A stretch of DNA of 64,000 nucleotides. Origin: Rhipicephalus microplus (lineage: Eukaryota; Arthropoda; Arachnida; Ixodida; Ixodidae). The stretch lies in assembly GCF_043290135.1 (NCBI RefSeq), contig NC_134701.1:202469601-202533600 (forward strand). Reading direction: 5' to 3'. The notes beneath the pieces are model-generated. The model was not told the origin of the DNA and did not search any database. It worked only from the letters and a program-made list of their open reading frames with translations. Below, one piece after another: positions 1-10,262 of this stretch. Made by a program: the position numbers and the translations under genes. Within the stretch, counting starts at the first letter, position 1. Each line of letters starts with the position of its first letter.

Positions 1-1079
1 ATCACCACGTCCAACCAGAGACTTCTGGCCCTAGGCGTGGTGAATACCTACCGGGAACTTCAAGAAGCCCACCTCGTTAACCAATACACGCGCCTTGCAC
101 AGACCCATTCCGGTCGCCGCCTCTTGGACCGAATACACATCAAACAGGATTACTATATTGAGGAAAGGGTGAGAGTGCCAGAACCTTGGAGACGCGCCCT
201 CCGGGTCCGACCCCTTCCCCGCAACATGTCCAAAGAAAACCACAGTGGTCGCCGCTAGGCGCGCGCGGAAGCGTTGCAGCGACACTTGGTCAAGAGGAAC
301 ACGTGTGCTACGTAGACGTTGCCGGCCCGCACCATTGGGGGGAGGGGTGTTATATGACCGCAGTCATACGCAACGCAAACACCGTAAACGGGCTCACTTT
401 CAAAGCCTACAGCGCAACACACGAGGAGGAGATTGCCATCGCTCTGGCTCTCACCTATCCATCTTCTAAACATATCATCACCGACTCACGAGGGGCCTGT
501 CGGAACTATCAGCTAGGGTGGGCTTCACCGCTTCCTCAGCGCATACTGGAACCTAGCTGCCGATACGTTAATCCAATTCCGCGAAATCTGGTTTGGGCAC
601 CCGGTCACCAAGGACTCAGGGGTAACGAACAGGCCGATCAGGCCGCCCGCGCACTCTCTTCCCGGGCTATCTCCCTGTCTTTGGAAGCCTACTCCCAATC
701 AGACAATTCGGCCCTTTCATTCAAAGATATTACCAATTACTACAAGGAGGAGCACCGGCGCTATCCAGACCATTGTAAGGGACTGCATCGCGCTGACGAG
801 CGCCTTCTTTTAAAACTGTTTACCAATACTGTACTGTGCCCGGCGGTGCTAACACATTTCAATTCATCCTTTAATGGCACGTGCCAGTTCTGTAGTGAGG
901 TGGCTGACACCTTACACATAGTCTGGACGTGCCAGTCTAATCCATCTATCCCCCCCAACCCCAATCCCACGAGAGAGGACTGGGAGGTGGCCCTGCTCGG
1001 CTGTCAAGACCTGAAGGCCCAAGAGGCTCTGGTTCAACGAGCGTGGGCGGCGTTGCTTGCCAATGGAGCTCCGGAATAG
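1..1079 (+). pseudogene. 3' part of LINE ORF2 (RNase H and C-terminal Cys/His region), broken
   Basis: This is the end of the pol-like ORF of an RNase H-encoding non-LTR retrotransposon (I-like group). Bases 37-258 give the linker upstream of RNase H, ending near PLPRNMSKENHSGRR. The frame then stops at about 256 and continues in another frame (to 1079). That second frame shows the RNase H signatures: YVDVAG with the first Asp, an EEEIAIALAL helix with the Glu, TDSRG with the second Asp, and VWAPGHQGLRGNEQADQAAR. A Cys/His-rich tail follows (CQFC...H...C), as is usual for these elements. The frameshift at about 250 makes it non-coding as a whole. The reverse transcriptase would lie to the left of the window. 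Clade assignment is from motifs only; domain identity is secure. Confidence 0.85.
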
Positions 1080-1190
1080 GGGTTCCACCTAGTGCTGTGA
1101 GAATAGGAGGCCAATAAGGCCCCAATCCAATCACCTCGCTGTAACCATTTAATGGTTATTAAATGTTTCACCACCACCACCACCTCCTTG
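1080..1190. other. junction between two opposed LINE remnants
   Basis: Short 3' untranslated sequence of the + strand LINE runs into the 3' end of the - strand ORF1 remnant. The seam contains an ATTTAATGGTTATTAAAT near-palindrome (about 1147-1166) and a CAC trinucleotide run (about 1171-1185). The exact breakpoint cannot be placed, and no target duplication is visible because the left element starts outside the window. Confidence 0.5.
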
Positions 1191-2434
1191 GGCATTGTCG
1201 GCCCAGGCGGGCGTCGGCTTCTTGCTGTTAGAGGTGGTCGGCGTGCAAAAGCGGGACCTAGTTTGCCCCAACGAAACGTGTCCCGGCTTTGAGATGGAGC
1301 GAGGCTGAGAAGAGGAACTTCGCCGGACCCGTTTTGTCGATTTAGAGCCTGAGCCAGAACGTCCCCTGGAGGCACTGTGACGCCTAGATCCTGGGCGGCC
1401 TCCTGAGCGTCCCCTGGAACGGGGGCGTTCCCTTAGCTGAGTATACGTGGTGTGTGACGAAGACTGCAACTCGTCCACAGTGTCGGGGTGACGTTCCGGG
1501 GATGGTGAAGCAGAACCAGTCATTCTGGCACTCTCTCTGCGATGCCGACGCACAATGTACGAGATCTTGAACCTTTGAGCACAGTCTTTGCTAGCCATGA
1601 GATGCTGGCCACCACAGATTTTGCACTTGGGAGTACACACATGTTGCTTATCGAGGCTTGCGGCACCACAGCCTCAGCAAATCGTGCCTCCAGGAGTGAG
1701 GCACACGTAAGCGCGATGGCCAAGACGGCCGCACACATAACACACGTCGATTTGCTTGCGGTAGGGTGAGCACTGCATGAGCACCGGTCCATACCTGACA
1801 AAGTTTGGCACATGATACCCGTCGAAAGCGACGATGACCGTGCCGGTTTGGGCTATTCTCTTGGCTGCTAAGCGGAGTGGATTAATTCTGTTGACAATTT
1901 GCGCATCGATGACGTAATTGCCGTCTTGAAGGGGGACGTTGCGAATCACCTTTTAGACGTGGAGTGTGGGGCAGTCTCATAGGCACTTAGCCCATGCACC
2001 TTGCCTGAAATGAGTATTTGCTTCATACGAACGTATAGGCCTCCATTTTCGCGCTCACGAGTACTGGGAAACATAATATTTCGCTGCAGATTCTGGAATA
2101 GAGTATCCTGGCACAAATCTTTCTGGCCTATGCCAGCGGCAACGAGTATTGCGTCTGCCACCGTAGCTGCACCAAGTTTTGAGATATTGAGTACACTTCT
2201 CGGCCGGATCACAATCTTGATGTCATCTAGAGGAAGTGAGGGCATTTTTACCGACCGTAGCACTTTGGACTTCAGCGCAGCACCACCCGATTCGTCGTGG
2301 CGCACCCGGCTGCGACGATGGCGCGTTAGAGTCAGCAGTGCATGTTTTGACACCAGCTCTTCTGGCCGCAGCGGACTGCCAACTTTTACCTTGAGTAAGC
2401 TCTTCTTCTGAAATATTCTCTCCGTGCACCTCAT
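1149..2434 (-). pseudogene. LINE ORF1 (gag-like, CCHC zinc knuckles), frameshifted
   Basis: Three - strand reading pieces make up an ORF1 nucleic-acid-binding protein of a tick LINE. The N-terminal piece (2434-1946, ATG at 2434) contains the conserved core with DDIKIVIRPR and ends at YETAPHSTSKR. The middle piece (1949-1674) continues with VIVAFDGYHVPNFVRYGP and a zinc knuckle, CYVCGRLGHRAYVC. The third piece (1640-1149) has a second knuckle-like CKICGGQHLMASKDC, a basic Ser/Arg-rich stretch, and PAWADNAQ. Frames change near 1946 and again near 1640-1674, so the protein is broken. The following ORF2 should lie at lower coordinates on the same strand, but an opposed LINE end sits there instead. 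Role is RNP formation with the element RNA, from family knowledge. Confidence 0.8.
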
Positions 2435-2805
2435 ACTCTATCGTGAGCTAATAATTCAGCGCACCGGGCTTCCAATGGGCTGGCCGCTGGCGAAAATACG
2501 CCCAGTGAAAGCACGATCTCCCAAGCAACTCGTTAGGGTTAAAGAGGGCACTTCTTCGCAGAAAAGAAAGTGTTCCTAACATTATGAAAAATCACTCACT
2601 CTGGTCAAATGTGGCATCGGTAGGATCTTGATGACTTCTCGAAACCGATGCAAGCAACAGTTCATTAACACTTGACGAAAAAACTGTAGAAACACAGATT
2701 CTGTTGAGCGTCCGCAGGAGCCGTACGAACGCAGCCTCCCATTTTCGAGAATCCCTTTGAACGCCTTCAAAAAAAAAAAAAAATCACAACATAAGCATGG
2801 ACTAA
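2435..2805. other. unassigned spacer with A-tract
   Basis: Sequence upstream of the ORF1 ATG, possibly LINE 5' UTR or the N-terminus in another frame, followed by unassigned DNA and an A-run at about 2769-2782. No gene seen. Confidence 0.4.
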
Positions 2806-3144
2806 ATGATGATGAGTGGGGCGAAGCGTCCAGCAGTCTGTCCGGGCTTCCGCCCGACCACGCGTCAGTCCGTACGTTCGTTCGTGCATCCGTCCATGCG
2901 TCTGTCTGTCAGTCCGTGCACCCATGAATCCGTTCGTCCTTGCGTCCATGCGTCAGTTCGTCCTTTTTTGCATCCGTTCATGCGTCCGTCCACGCGTCCA
3001 TACGTCCGTCCATCCGAGCATCCATCCGTGCATCCGTCCGTCTGCCAGTCCGTCCGTTCATCCACGGGTCCGCGTGTCTGTCCGTGCGTCCATGTGCTCA
3101 TTCATCCGTCCGTGTGATCGCCTGTGCGTCCGTCCGTCAGTGCA

Positions 3145-3182
<38 letters not shown>

Positions 3183-3438
3183 CATACGCACGTCCATCCA
3201 TCCGTTCGTATGCTTGTTTATCTGTCCACCTGTGCGTCTGTGCGTCTGTCCATCCATCCACCATTTGTTAATTCATTGAACATTTCAAGTACCGCCATCT
3301 CGCATCTGTTTATAACATCTGCATTGATTTATTCTACCAACAACTATCACCCAGTGGTGAATGCTGGAACGAGGTGGCTACGTATTACATACATCGGGGA
3401 CGCCCGGCCCACGCCTTAAGGAGCTTCACGCCTAAAAG
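2806..3438 (+). repeat. minisatellite-bearing repeat element, copy 1
   Basis: The left edge resembles that of two other copies in the window (near 14398 and 62736): a CACARCATA-like lead-in, then GATGATGAGTGGGGCGAAGCG. The interior is a degenerate 4-bp repeat (CCGT/CATC/TGTC variants) with a pure TGTC block at about 3147-3181. The right flank has AAGTACCGCCATC, then ACATACATCGGGGACGCCCG, and ends TTAAGGAGCTTCACGCCTAAAAG. GGGGCGAAGC at the start and GCTTCGCC-like sequence at the end (clearest in the copy at 63283) are mutually complementary, so it may be a fold-back element. The long reading frames across it are simple-sequence artefacts. Confidence 0.7.
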
Positions 3439-3708
3439 CAACGCCGACTAAATTTCAAGGCCGAAAGGCAGCCGCAGTGACGTCAGATGTTGGGGGCCCA
3501 GTTGCCCAACTGAGCATGCTCAGTAAGACTTTTTTTCCACATCCTTTATTCGGCCCAATCAAGCCGCAGCAGCTGCGAGAGCGGGAGCGTTGGTTCTCCT
3601 AAAACGTGAACGAAACACAGGCTTTCCGCCGCGTTCGTGGCGTAACTGGGCCCCCACCCTCTGACGTCACTGCGGCAGCCTTTCGGCCTTGAAATTTAGT
3701 CGGCGTTG
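3439..3708. mobile_element. 270-bp fold-back MITE with ~62-bp terminal inverted repeats
   Basis: The left arm (3439 to about 3500, starting CAACGCCGACTAAATTTC) is repeated as a reverse complement at about 3647-3708 with only a few mismatches; both arms carry AAGGCCGAAAGGC and GTGACGTCAGA. The element is flanked by CTAAAAG at 3432-3438 and at 3709-3715. It has no coding capacity. Because the flanking bases also partly pair, the duplication could be scored as 4 to 7 bp, so superfamily is not assigned. Confidence 0.85.
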
Positions 3709-3724
3709 CTAAAAGGCCGCTTTC

Positions 3725-3739
3725 ACCGTAGCGGGGAGA
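3725..3739 (+). repeat. target-site duplication of the 3740-6486 LINE (left copy)
   Basis: ACCGTAGCGGGGAGA here is repeated exactly at 6487-6501 on the far side of the LINE: a 15-bp direct repeat as expected from target-primed reverse transcription. Confidence 0.9.
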
Positions 3740-6486
3740 GAGAGAGAGAGAAAACTTTATTAAAAAGTCAGTCAATTGTTCAGGCATGGCCCGTCACCCC
3801 TAGCTGTCGGCCGGAATCCCTTGGGACGCGGCAGCAGCAAGGGCTTGACTGATGATGTCGCGCTGGACGTTGGGATCTGGGCTGCAGAGCAGGGCCTCCC
3901 AGGATTCTACAGTGTGAGAACCATCGTTTTGACTTGGACATGTCCACACCATGTGGACAAAATTCGCTACCTCATCACAAAATTTACAGTGGGACTGGAA
4001 AACTGCGGCGTGCCACTTGCTGTAAAGTGCGGGGTTTGGAAAAACCCCGGTCTGTAACTTTCGCCACAAAACCTCGTTTTTCTCGCTTAATGAGTTGTCC
4101 GCTCTCGGGTATACTTGCTGATTCAGCCTGTAGTGTGCGACGATTTCATGGTTCATGTTATGTGCGCATATACTCGCTTCTTTGTTCGGTAACTTGGGAG
4201 GTTCCAGGAGTCGACCGGTAGGTGAGACCTCGGGCGACAAAATGAGCCTCCTCGTTCCCTCTAAGTCCTTGGTGAGCTGGAGTCCAGACAAGCAGAACCT
4301 GCTCTTTGGGTACTCCTACCATGTTTAATATACGGATGGCAGTCTCCGTCACCCTTCCCGATTCATAATTTCTCACAGCGTTTTGGAGTCGCTGATGACC
4401 ACCCTGATCCCCTTTTGGCTGATGGCCAAAGCTATGAACACTTCCTAGGCCTGTACAGTCTCGACACCAAGGACTGTGCAGCACGCAATCAGGCCTCCAT
4501 CTTCCCTGACCGCCACTGCCGCCTGTGCCGCTTTGCTTTCATATTCCGCAGCGTCTGTATACGCGACGTCCTGTCGACCGGTGTACCTGGATAGTAATGC
4601 CTCTGCCCTGGCTTTACGCCTGCCTTCGTGGAAGGTAGGGTTCATATTTCTGGGTAGCGGAGGTATCTTTATCCTGTCCCTGATCTGTATCGTTATGTCT
4701 TTCGAACGCGCTTGCTCAAGCGTGGGCTCATAGCCCAATCTCTTTAATATTGCTCTCCCCGTTTTAGATCCGAGTAGTCTTTGATGTTGTGCAGTCACAG
4801 TAGCCTCAATTAGCTCATCAAGTGTGCTAGATACCCCCAACTTCATAAGTCTGTTAGTTGACGTGTTTGGGGGAAGTCCGAGCGCGACGTTCACACTTTT
4901 CCTGATAATGGTGTAGAGTTTGCCCCGCTCCGCTTTGTTTAATTTTAAATAAGGTGCCACGTACACTATCCTACTTATTATGAAGGTCTGCACTAATCTA
5001 AGAAGGTTCGCCTCCTTCATCCCAGCATGCCTGTTTGCTATTCGTCTGATGAGACGACATGTCTGATTAGAACTGGCTTCCAACCTAGCAAAAGTTTCAG
5101 AATTCTTACGGTTCGCCTGAATCCTTAGTCCAAGGACACGGATACTGTCGACCGCGGGGATCTCTGCGCCGTTAACATACAAGTGGATGTCCACTTCAGG
5201 CCTGTTTTGGAGCCGCCGTTTTCCGGCGGGCATGAGGAAGAGTGCTTCCGACTTTTCGGCCGAGCATTTAAGTCCTTTAAACTCCAGGTACTCCACGATT
5301 TTATCAATGGCGATTTGCAGAGAGCCTTCAATTTGGCCGTCACTGCCCTTGTTCATCCATAATGTTAAGTCATCCGCGTAAATGGTGTGATTTAAATTCT
5401 CAATATCCTTTACTGTTCAGACAGTTTCAACATCACAATGTTGAAAAGGGTGGGTGATAACACCGAGCCCTGAGGTGTCCCCCTGTTGCCTAATTTAATG
5501 CCCTAGATGGATTCTTCCCCGATTTTTAAGGTGGCTGTCCTGTTCGAAAGGAAGTCCTTGACGTAGTCATCAACTCGCTTTCCGACGTTCAGGGAGCTCA
5601 GATTCTCCAAGATCGGTACGTGCCTCACGTTGTCAAATGCTTTTGCCACATCTAACCCCACGATAACTTTTGTGTCTCGCGTTGGCTTGCCTATAATTTG
5701 GTCCTTGAGCTGTAGCATCACGTCGCACGCTGATAGTTGGGGTCGAAAACCGATCATGCTGTCCGGATACATACCATTGTCTTCCATGTACCTATTGAGC
5801 CACGTCTGAACGACATGCTCCATGAGCTTACCTACGCAAGACGTTAACGATATCGGCCTAAGATTCTCGAAACGGAGTTTTTTACCCGGTTTAGGAATGA
5901 AAATTACATTTGCGAGTTTCCACTCCTTTGGTTTCGTCCCTTTTTCCCAACACTCCTGCATGTACGTTGCTAGGTTAGCGATGGACCTATCGTCTAAATT
6001 ACGGAGCATTTTGTTAGTCACTCTGTCCGGCCCTGCCGCTGATCTAGCCGATTAATCTGCGCTCGCACCTCAGCCAGGGAGATAGGGGCGTCTAAGGCTG
6101 CGTTTTCCCGTCCTCCATAATGTGGGAGAGGTTCGGATCCGGCGGGATTAATGTATCTGCTCCGAACTTCTTCTAAGAGTTCCTTCCTAGTGCCTTCAAA
6201 TTGGTGCGCCATCCGTTCCAGTTGCTGTTTAGACGCTGTCTTCGTGCTCTCCGGATCTAAAAGGTGACGAAGAAGTCGCCACGTCCCGGACGTACATATA
6301 TTCCTATCCATCTCCTGACAGACGTTCCCCCACCTTTGCTTCGTGAGCGTGATGGCGTGCTCTTCAATTTGCCTGTTTAAAGCCACTGTTTGTTTCCTGA
6401 TACTCCGATCCCATCTCCTCTGTTGGATTCGGTTTTCCAAAGCTTTCTTTTTCTTCCAAAGATTTACTAATCTCGTGTCTACCACT
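3740..6486 (-). mobile_element. 5'-truncated RNase H-encoding LINE (I-like)
   Basis: A 2.75-kb - strand insertion bounded by the 15-bp TSD. The 3' end (low coordinates) has a short UTR with AATAAA followed by a (TC)n tail at 3740-3752. The 5' end stops within the region linking endonuclease to reverse transcriptase, so the endonuclease and ORF1 were never copied. ORF2 is decayed, with one in-frame stop and several frameshifts. It lies in the same clade as the fragment at 1-1079, judging from shared HQGLRGNE and the C-terminal Cys/His pattern. Confidence 0.9.
3800..6485 (-). pseudogene. LINE ORF2 remnant: reverse transcriptase, RNase H, Cys/His tail
   Basis: Order from the N-terminus (high coordinates): linker 6485-6018; frameshift near 6035; RT fingers and palm 6021-5503 with FIPKPGK, LRPISLTSCVGKLMEH and GLDVAKAFDNV; an in-frame stop at 5503; RT GNRGTPQGSVLSPTLFNI; a single-base frameshift near 5415; the catalytic YADD at about 5375-5386; thumb and start of RNase H 5356-4445 (VAYTDAAEYESKAAQA, first Asp); a frame change near 4445-4484; RNase H VWTPAHQGLRGNE (4484-4158); a further change; and the C-terminal domain ending at 3800 with CKFCDEVANFVHMVWTC. 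Function in an intact relative: nicking-primed reverse transcription of the element RNA. This copy cannot make a full protein. Confidence 0.9.
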
Positions 6487-6501
6487 ACCGTAGCGGGGAG
6501 A
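6487..6501 (+). repeat. target-site duplication of the LINE (right copy)
   Basis: Exact second copy of the 15-bp repeat at 3725-3739. It marks where the LINE interrupted a sequence that otherwise runs from 3739 straight into 6502. Confidence 0.9.
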
Positions 6502-8440
6502 AGCCAGAATAAAGTGTGGAGCTTGCTAGCCTTCCTTGTTTGACGTCGGTTCTCTCTTTCTTTTGTGGTCTCTTCCTCTCTATCTAGTTCTCTTTTCCTA
6601 CTTCGAATGACTGTGCTTATTTTTATGTTATTTTGTTATTTTTTCTTGCTTTTTCACTTCCTTGTTTGCGTATTCTAGGAATTTCGGTACGTGGCTATTG
6701 TGCTGTCCTGATTTTCAAGCCGTAGCAGTAATGTCCGCACTTAATATCATCAGGAAGGCGCTCGAAGAACAAGAGGAAGAAGACTTTTCTTTGGCGCGAG
6801 TGCTCGCTGAATATGGTTGTAGAGCTGGTTATGCTATAAGTGATTTTGCGGGCTTTACTTCAAGCGACGATGACAGCCTAAAATCACAGGATACGAACGA
6901 CAGCATAGGACTGCCCGGTCTCTCTAAGTGCACCGCACTTTTGAAAATGCTCCAACACGTTTTCTGAAGCTCAGCCCGTTTTACGCTGCGCCGCTTCGAT
7001 TGTTCCTTTTTTTCGCGGAATAGATCTATGCCCAACATCTTCACACTGTCTTAGAGCCAAATAAGATCATGATGCTGTAGAACAAAAACACGATAGGAAA
7101 GAGACAAGAACAGAAGTGACATAGATTGGACAGGATCTTGTAGGTTGTGTTTTGGGCCTGATGGTTGATGCAGCGTCGTTTTAATGGACCTGGCTGAGTT
7201 TGGCTCATACATATGCCGAATCAGACTTATGCTTCATTTGAATGCCCTTTAGAATAAGTAAGCACTCCGTTTTGATTAAAATTAGTGAAAAAATTGAAAG
7301 TTCCATTTGCGCGCTTCAAGCTCTCGTGTAATTTAGCCTAGTTTTAGTTTCTGGATTTGGTACTTTAAAGAAATCGGAACTTTATATACGTCGTTCCACT
7401 TACGTGCGCTCGTCCGTTTTGCACTCATCCTGCCCTTCTGCGTCCTTGTCTAGTTTACGAACAGACAGTTCTTTTTTTTTTCAAGCTATTTTCCTGCATG
7501 TCATAGTACCCAATATTTTCAGCCTTCTTTCCAAACGCACACCCATCTCAGGAGCCCATTTGCGCACCATGGAAACACCAGTGCTGCTGAACCAATAAAA
7601 ACAGCGAAAACCTCTCACCATGTATTCATCCGCGCCGCGTCGTGCGCTTGGAGTCCTCATAGCGTCAACGCTCAGGAGTTAGACGAGTAACGTGCACGTG
7701 GAAGTCCCCAACGTTCTTAGCGTTCGGTAGCAACGGTAGTGCCAGAAAAAGCAGAGCATCATAGCAGCTCCCGCGGAAGCTAATTTCCTGCCTGAAAATT
7801 AAGAAGTCTTCGTCATGTGCTGTGTGGTCCGTAAGTTCTATTGTGATGGTTTTGTTTGCATTATGTTCGCGTTCTATCACGTCGGCAACTCAATCGCTCG
7901 TACCTGCTCTGCGCGGTTTCCAAGATTCATTCACAAATTTTCCAAGACGAAGCCTAGCAGGCTTGGCGGAAGACACAGCTAGTATGAATATGATAAGGAC
8001 GGAACATACCTGGTATATATTTTCCTCAGAGTGTGATGACGTAAAGCGATAGCCGATTCCAGCATTTATCTCTTACCGTCAGAACAGCAGGCAAGAAGCA
8101 GCAGCATGTTGAGATCAAAGTTGGTGGTCGCACTGCATTCAGTGCTGCCATGTTGCTTTTGAACCACACTTACCGCTGATTTTTGATACAATAATAAAGA
8201 TATACGGTGTACATGCGAATCGCAATTGGTGTATCATGTATCTGACACAAAACGTGTGAAATCACCATCATTGTGCTAACCTTACTGATTATAATGCATT
8301 CATCAATAGAACTATGTTTTGCTGCTCAAAAATGTGGCTTGATTTCATCTTGTAGCTTCCAGCCCACTGCATCGAGGCAGTGAGACGGAGTACAAAAAAA
8401 ATTGCCCGCAGCTTCCCTCTGGGGAACACTGAGGAGGATG
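6502..8440. other. unassigned sequence; one small acidic ORF
   Basis: No recognised gene or element. A reading frame at 6662-6967 (+) has its first ATG of interest at 6731; it encodes an acidic stretch (EEQEEEDFSLARVLAEYG...), ends at a TGA, and could be an exon, an element fragment or chance. A/T-rich spacer follows. I see no splice context that would secure it. Confidence 0.3.
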
Positions 8441-8447
8441 CGGACCA

Positions 8448-8596
8448 TATAATTGGTTAACGGGGTGTTAAAGTGCGACTTACTTGGGTCGATGGCTAAA
8501 TTGGTTAACGAGGTTGTGAAATGGGGTGTTAAATTGCGACTTACTTGGGTCGATGGCTAAATTGGTTAACGTGGTTGTAGGAGGGGGTGTTAAATG
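8448..8596 (+). repeat. two-to-three-copy ~75-bp tandem repeat
   Basis: The unit contains ATTGGTTAACG...GGTGTTAAA.TGCGACTTACTTGGGTCGATGGCTA. It occurs nearly intact twice and partially a third time. No coding role. Confidence 0.75.
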
Positions 8597-9070
8597 AGTG
8601 AACACGTACACACGTATGCGAAAGGGCGGCGCTGGTCGAAGGGACGTCGATCATTGTGTTTGTGGATTCGTTGGAATTCATTTCACCGCGACCTTGGACG
8701 TCGACGCGCCGTACAAACCAACCGACGAGCGGCAACTGAGCGAGCGAGCGCCGACCTTGAGTATATATACAGCACGACGGCGCATGCACTGTCAACTGTT
8801 GAATGTTCTCGAAGCGCGACGCCACATGCGCGTCCACTGGAGAATCAGGAGAATTGTAGATGTCGAACGCGGTGTGTAGAGGAGGAAGGGTGCACAGATG
8901 GTGGAGGAGTGAAGCGCGCGCGGTGTGTAGAGGAGGAAGGGATGCACAGATGGTGGAAGAGTGGGCGACGGCGCGACGGCGCATGCGCGCGCGTCAGCTG
9001 TCGAATGTTCGAGAAGCGGTGCGGACGGCGCACTACAAGGCGCGAGTATAAGATGCTCCGCATCTAAAAT
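8597..9070 (+). repeat. CpG-rich composite repeat with duplicated blocks
   Basis: Two related blocks: GACGGCGCATGC...TGTCGAATGTTC-like sequence at about 8776-8818 and again at about 8975-9020, and a GGTGTGTAGAGGAGGAAGGG unit at about 8870 and again at about 8930. The unit ends near a GATGCtccGCATC palindrome (9052-9064) after GAGTATAAG. Several overlapping reading frames cross it on both strands, as expected for CpG-rich repeats. It may be a repeat-derived promoter-like segment; function unknown. Confidence 0.55.
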
Positions 9071-9187
9071 ACAAGGGACGTGCACAACTAAGCTTTTACT
9101 TTTAGACACTCCTTCCCATAGCTTCGTACGGTTGAATGTGTATTAACAGTAAAACAGATAGCTGGGCGAGCTGGTATCTATCCATGA

Positions 9188-9289
9188 TATAACTTGTTTA
9201 ATCCGCACAAAAAACACAAGAAAAAGACAGATGAGTGCTCGTCTGTCTCTTTCTTGCCCTGTTTTTTTGTGCGCAAAATAAAGTTATAT
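9188..9289. repeat. hairpin (fold-back) repeat
   Basis: CGCACAAAAAACACAAG...AAAGACAG at 9204-9232 pairs with the reverse complement ending GTGCG at 9273; the flanking ATAACTTGTTTA / AATAAAGTTAT extends the stem. The loop is about 10 bp. It looks like a small fold-back repeat rather than a gene. Confidence 0.75.
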
Positions 9290-9904
9290 TGTGTGTCTAT
9301 TAACAATTTCTCGCTCTTTCGTAGAATAGTATACAAGATTCTATATTGTTTGTATTCTTCATAGAAAGCCTCACATATTTTCGAGTCAGCTGACCGTACA
9401 TTGAAGGGCTACAGAGGAATGGCTTGTTGAGCGAGTTGGTTCAGCGTCATAGTATAATTTAGTGCAAAGAACAGGAACGAAAAAGTAATCACCTGAACAC
9501 AGCGCGAGCTATCAACTGAGATTTATTGATGAACATTGAGATATTTATGTCGCAAATACTCACATGGGGAGAACCGAAATAGAAACAAGAGACTTTATTT
9601 AATGGCTGGCGCTCAAGAAGTTTCTTTCAAAGGGATGTAGCTTGATATAGGACTTTGCTTCGCTTATCTCACCGGATCTGCTGATCAAAATTCTTCATCA
9701 GTTTATTGCCCAAATTCAACTTTTACTCTTGAAAGCACCGTGCCTAGAAATTGACAGCTAGGGTGCGCAGCCACACACACAACACTGTTGTGACGGGCAC
9801 AACAAGGTGTTGTCCTCAAAGAAGTTTTTTTACTATAATAATCAGTTATTCACACAATGGCCCGTTAGATGACTCTGGTGGAGCTTATGTTTACATCAAG
9901 TCTC
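9290..9904. other. unassigned A/T-rich spacer
   Basis: Left flank of the Harbinger insertion. A weak relative of the preceding repeat (GAGCGAGTTGGTTCAGCG, about 9432) is visible. Nothing else seen. Confidence 0.4.
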
Positions 9905-9907
9905 TAA
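9905..9907 (+). repeat. Harbinger target-site duplication TAA (left)
   Basis: TAA immediately outside the left terminal inverted repeat; matched by TAA at 14296-14298. A 3-bp TWA duplication is the hallmark of PIF/Harbinger insertion. Confidence 0.9.
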
Positions 9908-9928
9908 GCGTGTATCCACACGACGGAC
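9908..9928 (+). repeat. Harbinger left terminal inverted repeat
   Basis: 21 bp identical to the reverse complement of 14275-14295; similarity continues imperfectly inward (ATCCG after a short gap). Confidence 0.92.
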
Positions 9929-10262
9929 CAAATCCGTCTTTTCCGCGGCGGACGGCGCGTCACGTGACCCCACGTCACGGATTTCCGCCATCCGTGCCGC
10001 GTCCGCGGACGTCGCGGACGGAAAATGCCACGCTCTTTTTCGCAAACGGATTCCCGCGGAAAAACACGACAAATTTAGCGGAGGACGCCAATACTAGTGT
10101 GGCAACAAGCGCTTATTTTTCTGTTTCTCGTGTGGTTTCGTAAATTTAGCCGACGAAGTTATAAGGGTCTGGCAACAGGCACGTTTTTTTTTTCTGCTCG
10201 TCTTGTTTGGGTTTTTGCGTGGGAAGTACGTTCGACGCACACTACCGCAAACAACTCCAACT

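Noticed and set aside
186..250. N-terminal part of the 297-residue frame as real protein
   Set aside because: Before about 250 the true LINE reading is in the frame of 37-258; the other frame is a shadow up to the frameshift.
2816..3419. Overlapping long frames on both strands rich in Ser, Val, Arg, Pro or Thr, Asp, Gly
   Set aside because: They are translations of the degenerate 4-bp repeat; every frame stays open because the repeat lacks stops.
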